Assembly: GCA_032622095.1 (NCBI GenBank)
Contig: CP136061.1
Location: 49,857,797 to 49,921,796, forward strand
DNA: 64,000 nt
Source: Siphonodentalium dalli
Taxonomy: Eukaryota > Mollusca > Scaphopoda > Gadilida > Siphonodentaliidae
Direction of reading: 5' to 3'
Shown piece after piece: positions 11,440 to 22,285 of this stretch; the first letter of the stretch is position 1, and each line of letters starts with the position of its first letter. A program made the translations under genes and the position numbers. The notes beneath the pieces were generated by a model. The model was given only the letters and a program-made list of their open reading frames with translations. It made no database searches and was not told the origin of the DNA.

Positions 11440-12985
11440 TTCTCAGTTTTGGTGATCCTCCCGTCCCCCGGCCACTTGAGACTGAAGCGGTGCCACTTTT
11501 GGCATCATTAAACAACATGCTTAGACTCATTATGGAAATGCATATATATAATTTGTGAGTATACAATTTCGTATCAAATTTAGGGCCCCCATATCTCTCA
11601 CCAAAACGGCACCAATTTGACGAATCTAAACAACACGATAAGATTTCGTCGTATCACAGAGAATAATATGTATCATTCTGGTGGAAATCGGCGCTAAACA
11701 CATTGTTTATCTTTTTTGTGTCCCTATCACCCTCTATATATCCCTGACTCGAATGGCCCCACTTGTGACATCCTTAAACAACACAATTAGACTAAGTTTG
11801 GTGCTAATTGGCGACTAAACAAATTCTGATCAAATTTAGTGCCCACCCACCCCCATATCTAACCCAAACATCACCAATATGGCGTCTTTAAATCACGCGA
11901 TTAGAGAATGTGTATCACTTTGGTGGAAATTTGAGCTAAATATATTGCGTATAAACTTTTATGCCCCTCTGGCTTTCAGTGCACTCCTGACTCGAATGAC
12001 GCAACTTTTGACAGATTTAAACCACGCCATTAGACTCCTCATACCATGGGGATGATATTGTATAAGTGTGGTGGCAATCGGCGACTAAACCCTTTCTTAT
12101 CAGATTTAGTGTCCACCCCCCCACCCCAATCTTTCATCCAAACGACAGAAATTTGGCTTCTTTAAATCACGCAATCAGATTCCTTGTATCATGGTTAAGA
12201 AAATATATCAACTTGGTGGAAATCGACACTAAAATTAGATTTGTCAATTTTGGTGCACCTCTCCCCTTCCGTGCATCCCTGGCGCGATCGGTACCACTTT
12301 TGACATAGTTAACACACCATTAGATTCCTCATATCATGGGAATTATTATATATAAGTTTCGTGGCAATCGGCGACAAACATTTTTTCTGCCCCTTACACT
12401 TTTCTGCCCCTGACAACAACGGCGTCAGTACAGAATGTTCTAACCCGTCCATTATCTTTCCCGTAAAATGTTACCCTTAGTAGACCCCTTTGGTGCCATT
12501 AAATGTCCCCTCGGCGCTAAAACTAGTTTTATCAATTTTGGTGCCCCTCTCCCCTTCTGTGCATCCCTGACTCGAACGGCGCCACTTTTGACAACTTTAA
12601 ACCATGCCATTATATTCCTTATATCATAGGGATGATTATGTATAAGTTTCGTGGCAATCGGTGACAAAAAAAATTCTGCCCCTCCCCTTTTCTGCCCCTG
12701 ACAATACACGACGTCACTTTAGAAAATTCTAACCCGCACCATTATCTTTCTCGTAAAAAGTTACCCCTAGTAGAACCCTTTGGTGCCATCTAGATGGTCC
12801 CCTGTGAATTTCTATATAACACAGAGTTTTATTAATTTTGGTGCCCCTCTCCCCTTCCGTGCATCCCTGACTCGAACGGCACCACTTTTGACAACTTTAA
12901 ACCATTTGGTGCCATCTAGATGGTCCCCTGTGGATTTATATAGAACACAGACAGACAGACATTCGCAAATATAGATATAGATAAG
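11440..12985 (-). repeat. Satellite-like tandem repeats, locus 1
   Basis: Degenerate ~170-190-bp units recur. Diagnostic pieces are ACTCGAAYGGCRCCACTTTTGACA, here broken into TCGAACGGC and CCACTTTTGACAACTTTAA, then TCATGGGGATGATTATGTATAAGTTT, GGCAATCGGCGACTAAAC and CCCCTCTCCCCTTCCGTGC. The right edge (12930-12985) carries CAGACAGACAGACATTCGC and ATATAGATATAGATAAG. The same edge appears in the opposite orientation at 20697, so the repeat is part of a mobile element. Read on the minus strand, the edge TCTATATCTATATTTGCG after an A would suit a Helitron 5' end, but no matching 3' end was found. Confidence 0.6.
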
Positions 12986-13760
12986 CTGTTGCATTCTCAT
13001 TCTTGTGTATATATTTTCTCCTTGTAGTTCTCAATATCTGTTTTTGACTTACTATTATAAAACGAACTATCCTGTCGGATCTTCAATGTCGGGTAAGATT
13101 TTTAAATTTTCTCTGCTGCACACTAGGGGTATTTTCAATCGAAGTTCACCATGTCGTGACTGCAAGCATGTTCAAAATCGCAAAATGAAATATCATGTTG
13201 TTGATAACAATCGTTCTAAACAAATATGTGTATCACAAATAGTTTCCTGCAATACCAGTCAATTATTATTAAGGTGAAATGCATATTTCCAACCAGCACA
13301 AAATGACATCAAATGGTATATATTGTTACTTCCCTTTGATAACTAGCCAGAACGTCACAAATCCATTTTCGATGTCACTGTTGAGTAATACCATGATATG
13401 ATATGCCCAGTACAATGAGAACTGATTTGGAAACCAAACACTGGCAAAGATCTAGGGTGATTAATTTATCGACATCACATTTCTGGTCACATACGAGACC
13501 GTGTGGCAGGAAATAAACATTTCTTCGTTATATTTATCATTTTGTCGGTAATATTGCTATAATGTCACTGGAATGGACTTAACTTGGGTAACCACTGAGA
13601 TCGTAATTACTGTGATCGAGTTGAAGAGAAATAATATACCGCGACAGAGTGGACTAAAATTCTTGAGCAATGGGTTCCTCAACGACGATGCGTGAATGCC
13701 TGAGAATGTACTACTTTTATTCACGGGAGCTCAAGGTTAACACTAAAAAAAAAAAAGATA
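12986..13760. other. Intron 1 sequence, nothing recognised
   Basis: AT-rich intronic DNA. An open frame at 13005-13277 (+) has no recognisable domain. Confidence 0.45.
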
Positions 13761-14345
13761 ATGATTTTCAGTAACAAAAAATTGAGTTCCCCTCCAACAT
13801 TCACGCTATCTAATGATAAACTGGAAATAGTTGAGCGCTTCCATTATTTGGGCATTGAGTTATTTTCGCCACGCAATCAAGTCGACAAAGGCTATGTAAA
13901 GACTTCTGTCCAAGGTGAGAAATCTCCAAATTCCTGTATATTTGGAGCTGAAAATATATACAACCTATTGTATTGTATGGGTGTGAGATATGGGGCTTTG
14001 AAAATACCCGTGCTATTGAGGCCATTCATCAAAATTCTTCAAGCTTTTAACAAACATGAAGATGAGCACACCAAATTATATCGTATATGGTGAACTGGGA
14101 AGATGGCCCTCACTTATGCATGTTGATGTGGAAGTCATCCTACTCTGGAACTCATGTGTGATGAGAAACGCTTATTTATTCATTGTCTCATATTTGTGTG
14201 TGTCCTTTGCTCCATCTGACCAATGCAAAAGGTCAACCAACCTCATATAAGTGAAATTTATTTAGTTTGAATGTCACTCTTGTATTCATAACATGTATAT
14301 ACTTGTACACATATATCTCCTTCAAGGAGGCAATAAAACATCTCT
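13761..14345 (+). pseudogene. Old LINE-C/B-family fragment (ORF2 C-terminal part and 3' end)
   Basis: Reading frames here match the post-RT region of the LINEs at 46056-46952 and 52594-53508. The piece ERFHYLGIELF corresponds to EFKYLGLELF of LINE-C, and STPNYIVYGELGRWP corresponds to STPNYMVYAELGRHP and STQNYMVYGELGRHP. The frame shifts between these pieces, so the copy is dead. It ends with GGCAATAAAACA and a short CT run near 14330-14352, like the AATAAA-containing tails of the younger copies. It is 5'-truncated, as most LINE insertions are. Confidence 0.7.
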
Positions 14346-14393
14346 CTCTCTAAACCCTAAGCATTACTATGAAGTATATTAATTTCACTGCAG

Positions 14394-14499
14394 AAATCAT
14401 CAGATCCTTGTTATGCCAGGCCTTGCGATGACATTTCGATATGCATTCCAACACGAACTGATTACAGCGGATATCACTGTGTCCAGTTAGATTATACAG
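14394..14499 (+). CDS. Lectin gene 1, exon 2: EGF-like module
   Basis: The exon is flanked by an acceptor (TTTCACTGCAG|AAATC) and a donor (ACAG|GTAAGAGA). It enters in phase 0, exactly matching exon 1, and leaves in phase 1. Its 35 codons read SSDPCYARPCDDISICIP, then TRTDYSGYHCVQLDYTG, split here for length. Four Cys fit C1-C4 of an EGF-like repeat (DPC..RPC.....C.........HC); the position normally holding C5 is Gln and the final Cys would lie beyond this exon. It is either a divergent or an incomplete EGF fold. The module probably acts as an extracellular spacer or protein-binding unit between the PAN and lectin domains. Confidence 0.75.
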
Positions 14500-15148
14500 G
14501 TAAGAGACGCTGTGAGGGACATGCCAGGTATTATATAATAGTTTAGTTTATTTGGGTAACACAATATTGTTAATTTTACGGGTGGAGGTAGATTCAGATT
14601 CAAATCACATTTGACATTACGGATATCAATATTATACAATCAACATAAATATTGAATTAACATATATAATAATTGAAATTACATATTGAAAGGTTAGTAT
14701 AGTGTATGGGTTTGTACATATCATAAAATTCACATCAAACATGCATTTGCTGGAACAATTTATGCGCATACTACCGAATATAAAATATGACAAATTCGTT
14801 TTACACATTTTTGCTGCATATTGGGTTGATATGTTGCGTACATGTGAATTGGAAGGAGGATAAACACGTTTTCTTTTGTGTTTTCAGGAAATTCACTGAG
14901 TGGATTTGACGATCGAAATTATTGCCCTTTCTTCTCCACTAGTTCATAATAGTTCGTGAAATCATCATGTAAACCAGTGTAAACGGTTAAAAAATAACAA
15001 TAGACACTATAATTTAACCACATCTGTGCTTCTCATTAACTACATCAAATGTCTGAATATAGTAGCTTTGTTGTCGGAATTGTTTGCAATTTGGCATATA
15101 CATTATGTCTGACTTTCTCGCATACATGTGGGGCATCGGCGACAACAG
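14500..15148. other. Intron 2
   Basis: AT-rich sequence between exons 2 and 3, with no repeat or motif recognised. The region before the exon 3 acceptor has only a modest pyrimidine stretch (CTGACTTTCTCGC). Confidence 0.55.
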
Positions 15149-15301
15149 AAGCAGCAACAACAACAACCACATCAACAACATCAACAACAACAACACCAAC
15201 AACAACAACAACTCCAACACCAACGTCGACGACAACAACGACGACAACAACAACAGCACCAACAACGACCACCAATTCCGCCTGTACACCTATACCTCCA
15301 G
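15149..15301 (+). CDS. Lectin gene 1, exon 3: threonine-rich linker
   Basis: The acceptor CGACAACAG|AAGCAGC gives phase 1, joining the last G of exon 2 to AA to make Glu. The donor CTCCAG|GTACACG again leaves phase 1, for 153 nt in all. The translation is almost pure Thr with scattered Ser, Pro and Ala (EAATTTTTSTTSTTTTPTT...), ending NSACTPIPP. Such stretches are usually densely O-glycosylated stalks separating binding domains. The ACA/ACC/ACG repeats also open Gln-, Asn- and Val/Leu-rich frames on both strands; I reject those because only the Thr frame is phase-compatible with the neighbouring exons. The weak polypyrimidine tract leaves the exact acceptor somewhat uncertain. Confidence 0.7.
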
Positions 15302-15549
15302 GTACACGTAATATACATACATATTGTGAAGATTTTTGTAATAAATGTTTGACCTTTTGTATGTTTTGTAGGCTAAACTTCGCTATGTGTATTTAATTTG
15401 ATTCTGGGATCAAGATTACACGACCACCAGATATGGTGGTAATACTAATATTAAGAGTCTACACATTGTAGATATATACACATTCCCCATCTGATTTTCG
15501 GGATACGGGTTTCCATTGTTATAAAATACGCCCCCAATCCTCTTTTCAG

Positions 15550-15561
15550 TGCCTCCAATTG
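15550..15561 (+). CDS. Lectin gene 1, possible 12-nt microexon
   Basis: CTCTTTTCAG|TGCCTCCAATTG|GTACACGT has a good acceptor and donor, and 12 nt that keep phase 1 on both sides, adding V-P-P-I. The flank CCTCCA..G|GTACACGT is nearly the same as the exon 3 border at 15295-15309, so this looks like a duplicated piece of the linker exon end. Including or skipping it leaves the frame unchanged, so it may be optional or unused. Confidence 0.4.
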
Positions 15562-16972
15562 GTACACGTGACATAAATATTGTACCCACAACTCGCTATC
15601 TTGATTTTGCGTGAAGAACAAGACGATTTCAATTTGTCCATTGTGCCCGAATATAGGATGCATTATGTTCTATCATGTCATATTTATTCCATGTATGGGT
15701 TGCACATTGTTCCATGTTTACTTGACGAATAACATCGGTTACGTTTTGTCCTTTGTACATACAGTGTTTCCAAAAAAATGCAATACCAGTTTGTTCCATC
15801 TGTTCAAAAAATCTAAAGTCACGCACTTGGAACAAATTGAACCCGAATTATGCGACGTTGTGCCACAACTTACAGATTGGTTTTGCTGTTCATTTTGTTG
15901 GGTAAATACTATGTGACTATAACACATATAACTAATATGACCATATGCTAGCGTAATTAACGAACCACCGCTAAAACACACGAATAAGCTATGATATATC
16001 TGTGTCTTTTTAATACCATAAAATAACTTCATAGATGCGTATATTCCCATCAAATAAGACTAACTTAGGGCTTATATCGTGGTGTGATTATGATATATTA
16101 CACTCCAGACATGCACAAGGGTTCATCGACAGAGTGGGTTCAATAACAATTTCGTGTATAGATTAGGTCAATCATATCATACATCAAGGCATGTGAGTAA
16201 TCAAAGATTCAGAATGCAGACAGACTACGAGCTCACCGACTCAGACTTAAAACCTAAATAAATAACTTTTTAAAGCCATTCCTTTTGAACAAATTATTAT
16301 AGAATATTATATAAACTACCAACATCAAATTAAACGTATTTAAAAGTCAAGACTGTTGGTCGTTGTCTAGAGGGGATTAATTTACTGAAATTAACCATTA
16401 TATTATTGACGCTGTGTGCGCAATCCGATTGACTGTGTACTATACGAAGAAGCTTCTCAATTGAATCATGTTCATTTCATTCATAAAATGTCATCATGTC
16501 GATTTCAACGAAACTCGACAAGCAACGTCATCATGTAGCTTTCATCATCGACCGAATTTGCGATAACCTGAATGTATCTTCTGCTGTATGTTTTTCTTGT
16601 CGATTCATGAAAATAGAAGGATATATGAGGGTTATCAGATTCACGTACGCACTATGTAATATTAGGATAATTTAAACGCGATATAATAACGTTTGCTTGC
16701 ATCACGATTTCGATTCCAGTATTGTCCCCAGCCAAGCCAGAGTGATTGAGATTTTCCCATTGCACGCGGCATTTATATTTTAGGCCACTCCATTGCAAAT
16801 GTTTGACAGTCCATAATATGTTATAATTATGTTCTCAATAAAATGTAAACAGCGGCTACGAATGAACTTCACTGTGCATAATTCCGATAGTAACTCCCCT
16901 CATTTTGGAACGCCGGTCATTGAAAGACGCCCACGTTTATTTCATATTACGACATTAATGCTTTAAAGGTAC
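15562..16972. other. Large intron 3/4, first part
   Basis: AT-rich intron sequence. Open frames on both strands (15451-16053) have no recognisable domain and overlap each other. No RNA gene or mobile-element end was seen. Confidence 0.5.
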
Positions 16973-17465
16973 GGTTCGCCTTGGCGGTGGGTATCCTGTG
17001 AAAATATTTCCACCCGTTAAAAACCGCCACAAACAGAAAGAACATCAAAATGTAGACAGACTTTGTCCGTATACAAATAAGAAATATCGCATAAACAGTA
17101 TGTTATTGTCATATGTTTTACTTTTGTTATGTAAACAAGAGCATAACAAGTTACTTTTCTTGTGTTTGTTTATATTATGATGGTAAACATAAAGAGCGTT
17201 CTTTGTTGGTGAATTCCTTATATGGAACTAATAAAGAGCGTTTATGCCATTTGTGTGTGGTTAGCCAGTAGCATTGTGCTGTCTTCTGTAACACAATCAG
17301 GCTCTTGCTTAGGTAAAATATAATAGGTCTTTATGATACCATGCTGTTTACACGATGGTCATGGCATATATGAACGAAACTGTATTCGTTTTAATGTTTT
17401 TTCTGTTTACGGTGTTTGGAACAAATATGAATATTTTCGACAATTAAGGCCTCGCGTGCCTTTAA
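16973..17465 (+). mobile_element. TTAA-flanked MITE, copy 3
   Basis: The element body is 16977-17461, between TTAA at 16973-16976 and 17462-17465. It matches copies 1 and 2 through its length (485 against 495-496 bp), with a few substitutions such as GGTTCGCC for GGTTGGCC near the start. It lies in the large intron, again in the + orientation. Confidence 0.75.
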
Positions 17466-18782
17466 GCCCACCGATCTACTGTGCGACAAAAGTGCAAAAA
17501 TTCAAAACAGCAGTGTCGTATTAGATAATAATTGGTGACGTCACAGAATCAGATATAGTCTATATATACGACCCAAAGCGTCCGGCCTTGGTTCGTTATT
17601 ATTTATGGATTTAAAAATATGTTGCGCCGCCTAAGTGCTTAGGCACAGGCTCCTGTGGAAAACACATACAATACCCATATAGACTATACCAGCCCCGTTG
17701 GTATATAGTCTATATTTTTCACCGGAGCATGTGTGTATAGGCGGCTCAACCTTTCCCCCCGAATGATATTTACCAATGTGTAAGACAGTAAGTTTTGTTT
17801 TGTGCATAATATTGATCTATTAGTGTTTCGTATGCACATAAATATAGCATAATACATTCAAAATAGCCCAAATTTGGTATAATTCGGCCACAAATATGAA
17901 AACTACTATAATTTGCCAAAAATATTTACCCACTTTGTACGGCTACTCAAACATATGGCAGTTATCTATATACGCTGATAAAAACAATCGGGTCAATATG
18001 ACTAACTTAGATTTGATTCACCTTGACTAACACACACCTTTCAGTGAATCACTATGATTAAGTCATGACCTTAGTCATAGTGATTATGTTACACGAAGAA
18101 TAATTATAATTGCAACACTGCCTTAAATGATGCTTACTATTCATTGGTAAATGTTCAATGTCCATTTTATCGTTAACATATTGGAGCGAGAATTAGGATG
18201 ATAGGATATACTGACATGTTATATCAGAACTTTGCTCCCTCACCAAACGTTACATTATTTGGATGAAAGGTTCTTATTTCATAGGACACCACATCCATCT
18301 CGGAGAAATGAAGGAATTTAACAGACCTATATTATAATACAAACTATTTTTTATACCTCTCAACAGACCAGTATTTGATTCCCTGTCCCAGAGAACTGAT
18401 TGATAGCTTGTCTGGTTTTTGATTCGGTCCCTGGTTCTGGATCATATATCGTATGGTGTTCTGCTTTAATCATTTTGTCATTTTGACTAAGCTAAGCTAG
18501 TTATCCTGGGGACAAACGTATGACTATAACATAAATTAGTCATATTAATTAACGTTACACTTTGCACGTACTTATTGTTTTACAATGCATTATACCAGAA
18601 GCTATAGAGACGTTGCACGCCAGATATTTAACAGTTTTGTCATTTACAGATACACACTGCCGTGAGCAGAAATATCGCACGTTCAATATTATGTTATCTA
18701 ATTGGCGCGTGTGCCATATCCCAACATATTAATATTAATACAATCAAGCCCACTATCCGACAAATGACATGGAGCCCTTTAG
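17466..18782. other. Intron sequence with a repeated TATAGTCTATAT motif
   Basis: TATAGTCTATAT occurs near 17557 and 17705, and its reverse complement near 17682, flanking GC-richer sequence with GGCGGCTC-like pieces. This may be the remnant of a small inverted-repeat element. The rest is AT-rich with nothing recognised. Confidence 0.35.
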
Positions 18783-19198
18783 TTAACTCTTTACCCAACA
18801 AAACGGCAAAAAACGCCCAAATAAAGTTTCAACAGCCTAAAATATCTTCGGTCTGTTTCAATAACACCATACAAATATGGATATCATTGGAACCGGTTCA
18901 TTGACCACATTGTGATGGTTATAGTCATGTCATGTGCCAATGCATTCTCTTGTATATGCGAGTCGACCATAGGTCGCCTCGCATATATAAGAGAATGCAT
19001 TCTTTAACAATTTTATAATTTTTTCTTACATTTTTTAACAATTTTTATAATATGTTTCTACATTCTTTGACAATTTTTTCATTTTTAATATGTATTAAGC
19101 CAATGCGTTCTCTAATATATGCGAGGCGACATATGGTCGACTCGCATATATAAGAGAATGCATTGGCACAGGGCCGTTCTGTTTGGGTAAAGGGTTAA
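18783..19198. mobile_element. Compound palindromic MITE
   Basis: TTAACTCTTTACCCAACA near 18783 is mirrored by TGTTTGGGTAAAGGGTTAA ending at 19198. Inside are two further palindromes built on the same core: 18939-19001 and about 19100-19166, each with AATGCATTCTC at the left, GAGAATGCATT at the right and GTCGAC near the centre. The outer pair and the inner cores are in mutually inverted arrangement. It encodes nothing and can fold into nested hairpins. Confidence 0.6.
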
Positions 19199-20696
19199 GT
19201 CAGTAAAACACATGGCGTGTTAATCCATCATGAGTTGGTCACCAATCTCGATCCGGGATCTCGTTCTATTATATTCTCGGGGTGAGTTGCTTGGATTGTA
19301 TAATTATATGAGTGTGTTAGTTACTGGCCGGAGATGGTAATTTATAGATGCAATATGTCAATATGAGGTCTTTCCTCCACCACTAAAACTGACAGTGTCT
19401 TTCTTGATTCTAATTTTGTCCATGATTGCTAAAAGCAACGTATAAAACTCCAACTCCTACAGTAAACTATCCAACCGACAAGCCATAATATAACATTGGA
19501 TTCTTCATCCACACGAAATCTTTATATACTTCAGTGCATGTGAATACATTCTATGTGTTCAAATATAGAATCCTACACCATAATTATGCATATATACATA
19601 TAAACTGTGTAAGTATAAATTATATATATAGGCATACGTAACATTAATGTAGCGCAGTGTTATGTATTTGTTGGTATATATCGAATATAACAAGTACTGC
19701 ATATGGGCTTTACGTCGTCCAGTTAAGTGATACATGTTTATCTGTAGTGTGCATGTACTGACGTGCACCACGTATACCGATCACATTCTATAAACATTTT
19801 TGGTGCCGGTTTCCATCAAAGTTATAACTAATCATCTTCATGATATACGATGATTGTAATATGGTGGGTTAAATAGACCAAACATTTTGTCACCGATTTC
19901 CAACAAACCTATAAATGCAAATGACTTGTGCCTGACATTGATCCCACTAGTATCTGATAGTGTCATACTGTTACTTGCAGATTTGTCACCAACAGCGTGC
20001 AATATATACACAACTGGGACTAATTCGTGAACGTATTGTCTGTATGTGTATGTAGCATTATAGATACGACTAGAGGAAGCTTCACCCTCGTCGCCACATA
20101 TTCATAATCATCTATATTGATTGGCAAGTGTCGATTGTCAAAGATCCCACAGAAAGAAAACTTTTGATGTTTAACTGCTAACCGTTGAATGAAGTACTCA
20201 ACGCGATAATCACAATTGGCGTTTAAGTCCAAGACATACTTGTTGTTCAGGGATATTGAAATCAATCTTATAAGACTGGTGCCCTTTTGTCTTCACTATA
20301 TTGCCATGAGAATTTTATGTAGTTTATCAAACAACGTTCTATGGAAAAGAACTTCCCATATGAAGTATCATAAGGCTTATAAAAACTCCCCGGGTCTACT
20401 CGAATAATAGCTTTGTATGGAATAGACTAGAACATTAAACCTTGAAATTTTCGAGACACAATTGCAATTCAAATTTCGAGAAGGATATAGATTTTAAATA
20501 TGCTCCAAAGAAACTGGCTAATATTGACCACTTTTGCACACTAATTGGTTCATCGTTCTAACGTCCGAACCAGGACTAACAACTCACGAACTATCACATC
20601 TTTGACGAAGTTTGCACTGGGCATCAATGTATGTACGTTCCAATGGCATAGCGTCCAATTAAAATATTAATGCAAAACGGATTTCGTGGATAGCAC
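19199..20696. other. Intron sequence with weak satellite homology
   Basis: Around 19800-19930 there are pieces (TTCCATCAAAGTTATAACTAATCATC and CACCGATTTCCAACAAAC, broken here only for description) resembling the satellite units of 20.9-21.4 kb. Elsewhere nothing is recognised. A minus-strand open frame at 20020-20265 has no motif. Confidence 0.35.
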
Positions 20697-21470
20697 TATA
20701 TATCTATATCTATATTTGCGAATGTCTGTCTGTGTGACTGTGTTATATAGAACATCACCGAGAACCATCTAGATGGCACAAAAGGGTCTAAAAGGGGCAA
20801 CGTTTTTGAGGTAGATAATGGTGCGTGTGAGAATTTTTTTAAGTGACACTATTGTTGTCAGAGGCTGAAAGGGAAGGGGTAGCAACATATTTTGTCACTG
20901 ATTTCCACCATACTTATACATAATCATCTCCATTATATGAGCAATCACATGGTGTGGCTTAATGATGTCAAAAGTGGCGTCATTCAAGTCAGGGGTGCAC
21001 GGAAGGAGGAGGGGCACAAAATTGATAAAACTAATTTTAGCCCCGATTTCCACCAAAATGAAACACATTTTCTCCATGATACAGGGAATCTAATCATGTG
21101 ATTCAACGACGCCAAATTGGTGCGGTTTGGATGAGAAATGGGGAAGGGTATTAAATTTGATAAGAATTTACTTAGTTGTTGATTACCACCAAACTTATAA
21201 ATAACCATCTCCATGATATTAAAAGTCTACATCTAATGGTGTGTAATGCGTCAAAAGAGGCGTCAGTCGAGCCAGTGGTGCACTGAAGGGAAGAGGGACA
21301 CACAAATCGATAACACTATATTTGGCGCCAAATTCGGCCAAATTGATACACATTCTGCTCCTTGATACGAGAAATCGAATCAGGTGATTTAAAGACGCCA
21401 AATTGGTGCCGTTGACCAGGGTTGGAAACAGGGGCACTACCATTAATACAAATGTGATAGTCGCCGATAT
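20697..21470 (+). repeat. Satellite-like tandem repeats, locus 2
   Basis: The left edge CTATATCTATATTTGCG followed by AATGTCTGTCTGTG is the reverse complement of the right edge of locus 1 (12930-12985), and is followed by the same ACCATCTAGATGGCAC block. The interior (20880-21470) holds ~170-bp units with TCCACCAAA, CATCTCCATGATAT, GGTTTAAAGACGCC-like sequence and TCAGGGGTGCACGG. The shared oriented edge supports one mobile family carrying a minisatellite. Confidence 0.6.
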
Positions 21471-21891
21471 ACCAGCTATATTTATTAATCTCCATAATTC
21501 GTTCTAAGTAATTTTTGGCGTTAAAATTTCACAACCTCGACAAATGGTGACCGAATTAAGTAATTATAACAATGATATCTTCTCAACTGTCATATGTATA
21601 TGTGGACGAGAATCAGGGCATTCATATAGTGAGCTAGCAAAAACAGATACATAGAAGAAAGATTACAAGTATATTTTTCATTCTATTTAAGAGATACATA
21701 TACTCCTGCACAATGAGGGACCTTTCTCTATGAACCAACAAGATCGACGGCCAACAAAACGTTATCGGAACTGGGGGTACCGCCAGCCTCTCATGTACTC
21801 AGAAATGTCGACACGGTACTCAGAAAGTGTTTGTAACGACATTTTATGTGTAACATCGATACAAATGTATGGAATCCTATTACGGCCACTT

Positions 21892-22285
21892 GCTAATGGC
21901 GCTTTCGGCGCTTTCGGCGCATCGCGCCGAAAGCGCCGAAAGCGACAAAAAGTGCGCCATTAGTAACGCGCCGAAAGCGCCGAAAGCGACAAAAAGTGCG
22001 CCGTAACGGCGCACTATTTGTCGCTTTCGGCGCTTTCGGCGCGGTGCGCCGAAAGCGACAAAATGTGCGCCATTAGCGTTATTTCGGCGCGCGCCGAAAG
22101 CGCCGAAAGCGCCGAAAGCGACAAAATACGCGCCGTTACGGCGCACTTTTTGTCGCTTTCGGCGCTTTCGGCGCTTTCGGCGCGGTGCGCCGAAAGCGAC
22201 AAAAAGTGCGCCATTAGCGCATTCGGCGCGGTGCGCCATTAGCGTGGTGCGCCGAAAGCGACAAAATATGCGCCATTAGCGCATG
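21892..22285. repeat. Palindromic GCGC/TTTCGGCGC array
   Basis: About 390 bp consist of direct and inverted copies of GGCGCTTTCGGCGC with TTTTTGTCGC and GCGCCATTAGC spacers. It is very GC-rich against an AT-rich background. It opens overlapping Ala/Ser/Glu-rich frames on both strands, which are products of the repeat rather than genes. A short matching array sits at 24308-24401. Confidence 0.85.

Noticed and set aside
15014-15352. Leu/Val-rich minus frames and Gln/Asn/His-rich plus frames over the triplet repeat
   Set aside because: They are alternative readings of the ACA/ACC/ACG repeat. Only the Thr frame joins in phase with exons 2 and CTLD.
21880-22242. Ala/Ser/Glu/Phe-rich frames on both strands
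   Set aside because: They are produced by the palindromic GGCGCTTTCGGCGC array; the repeat explains them and no non-repeat extension exists.
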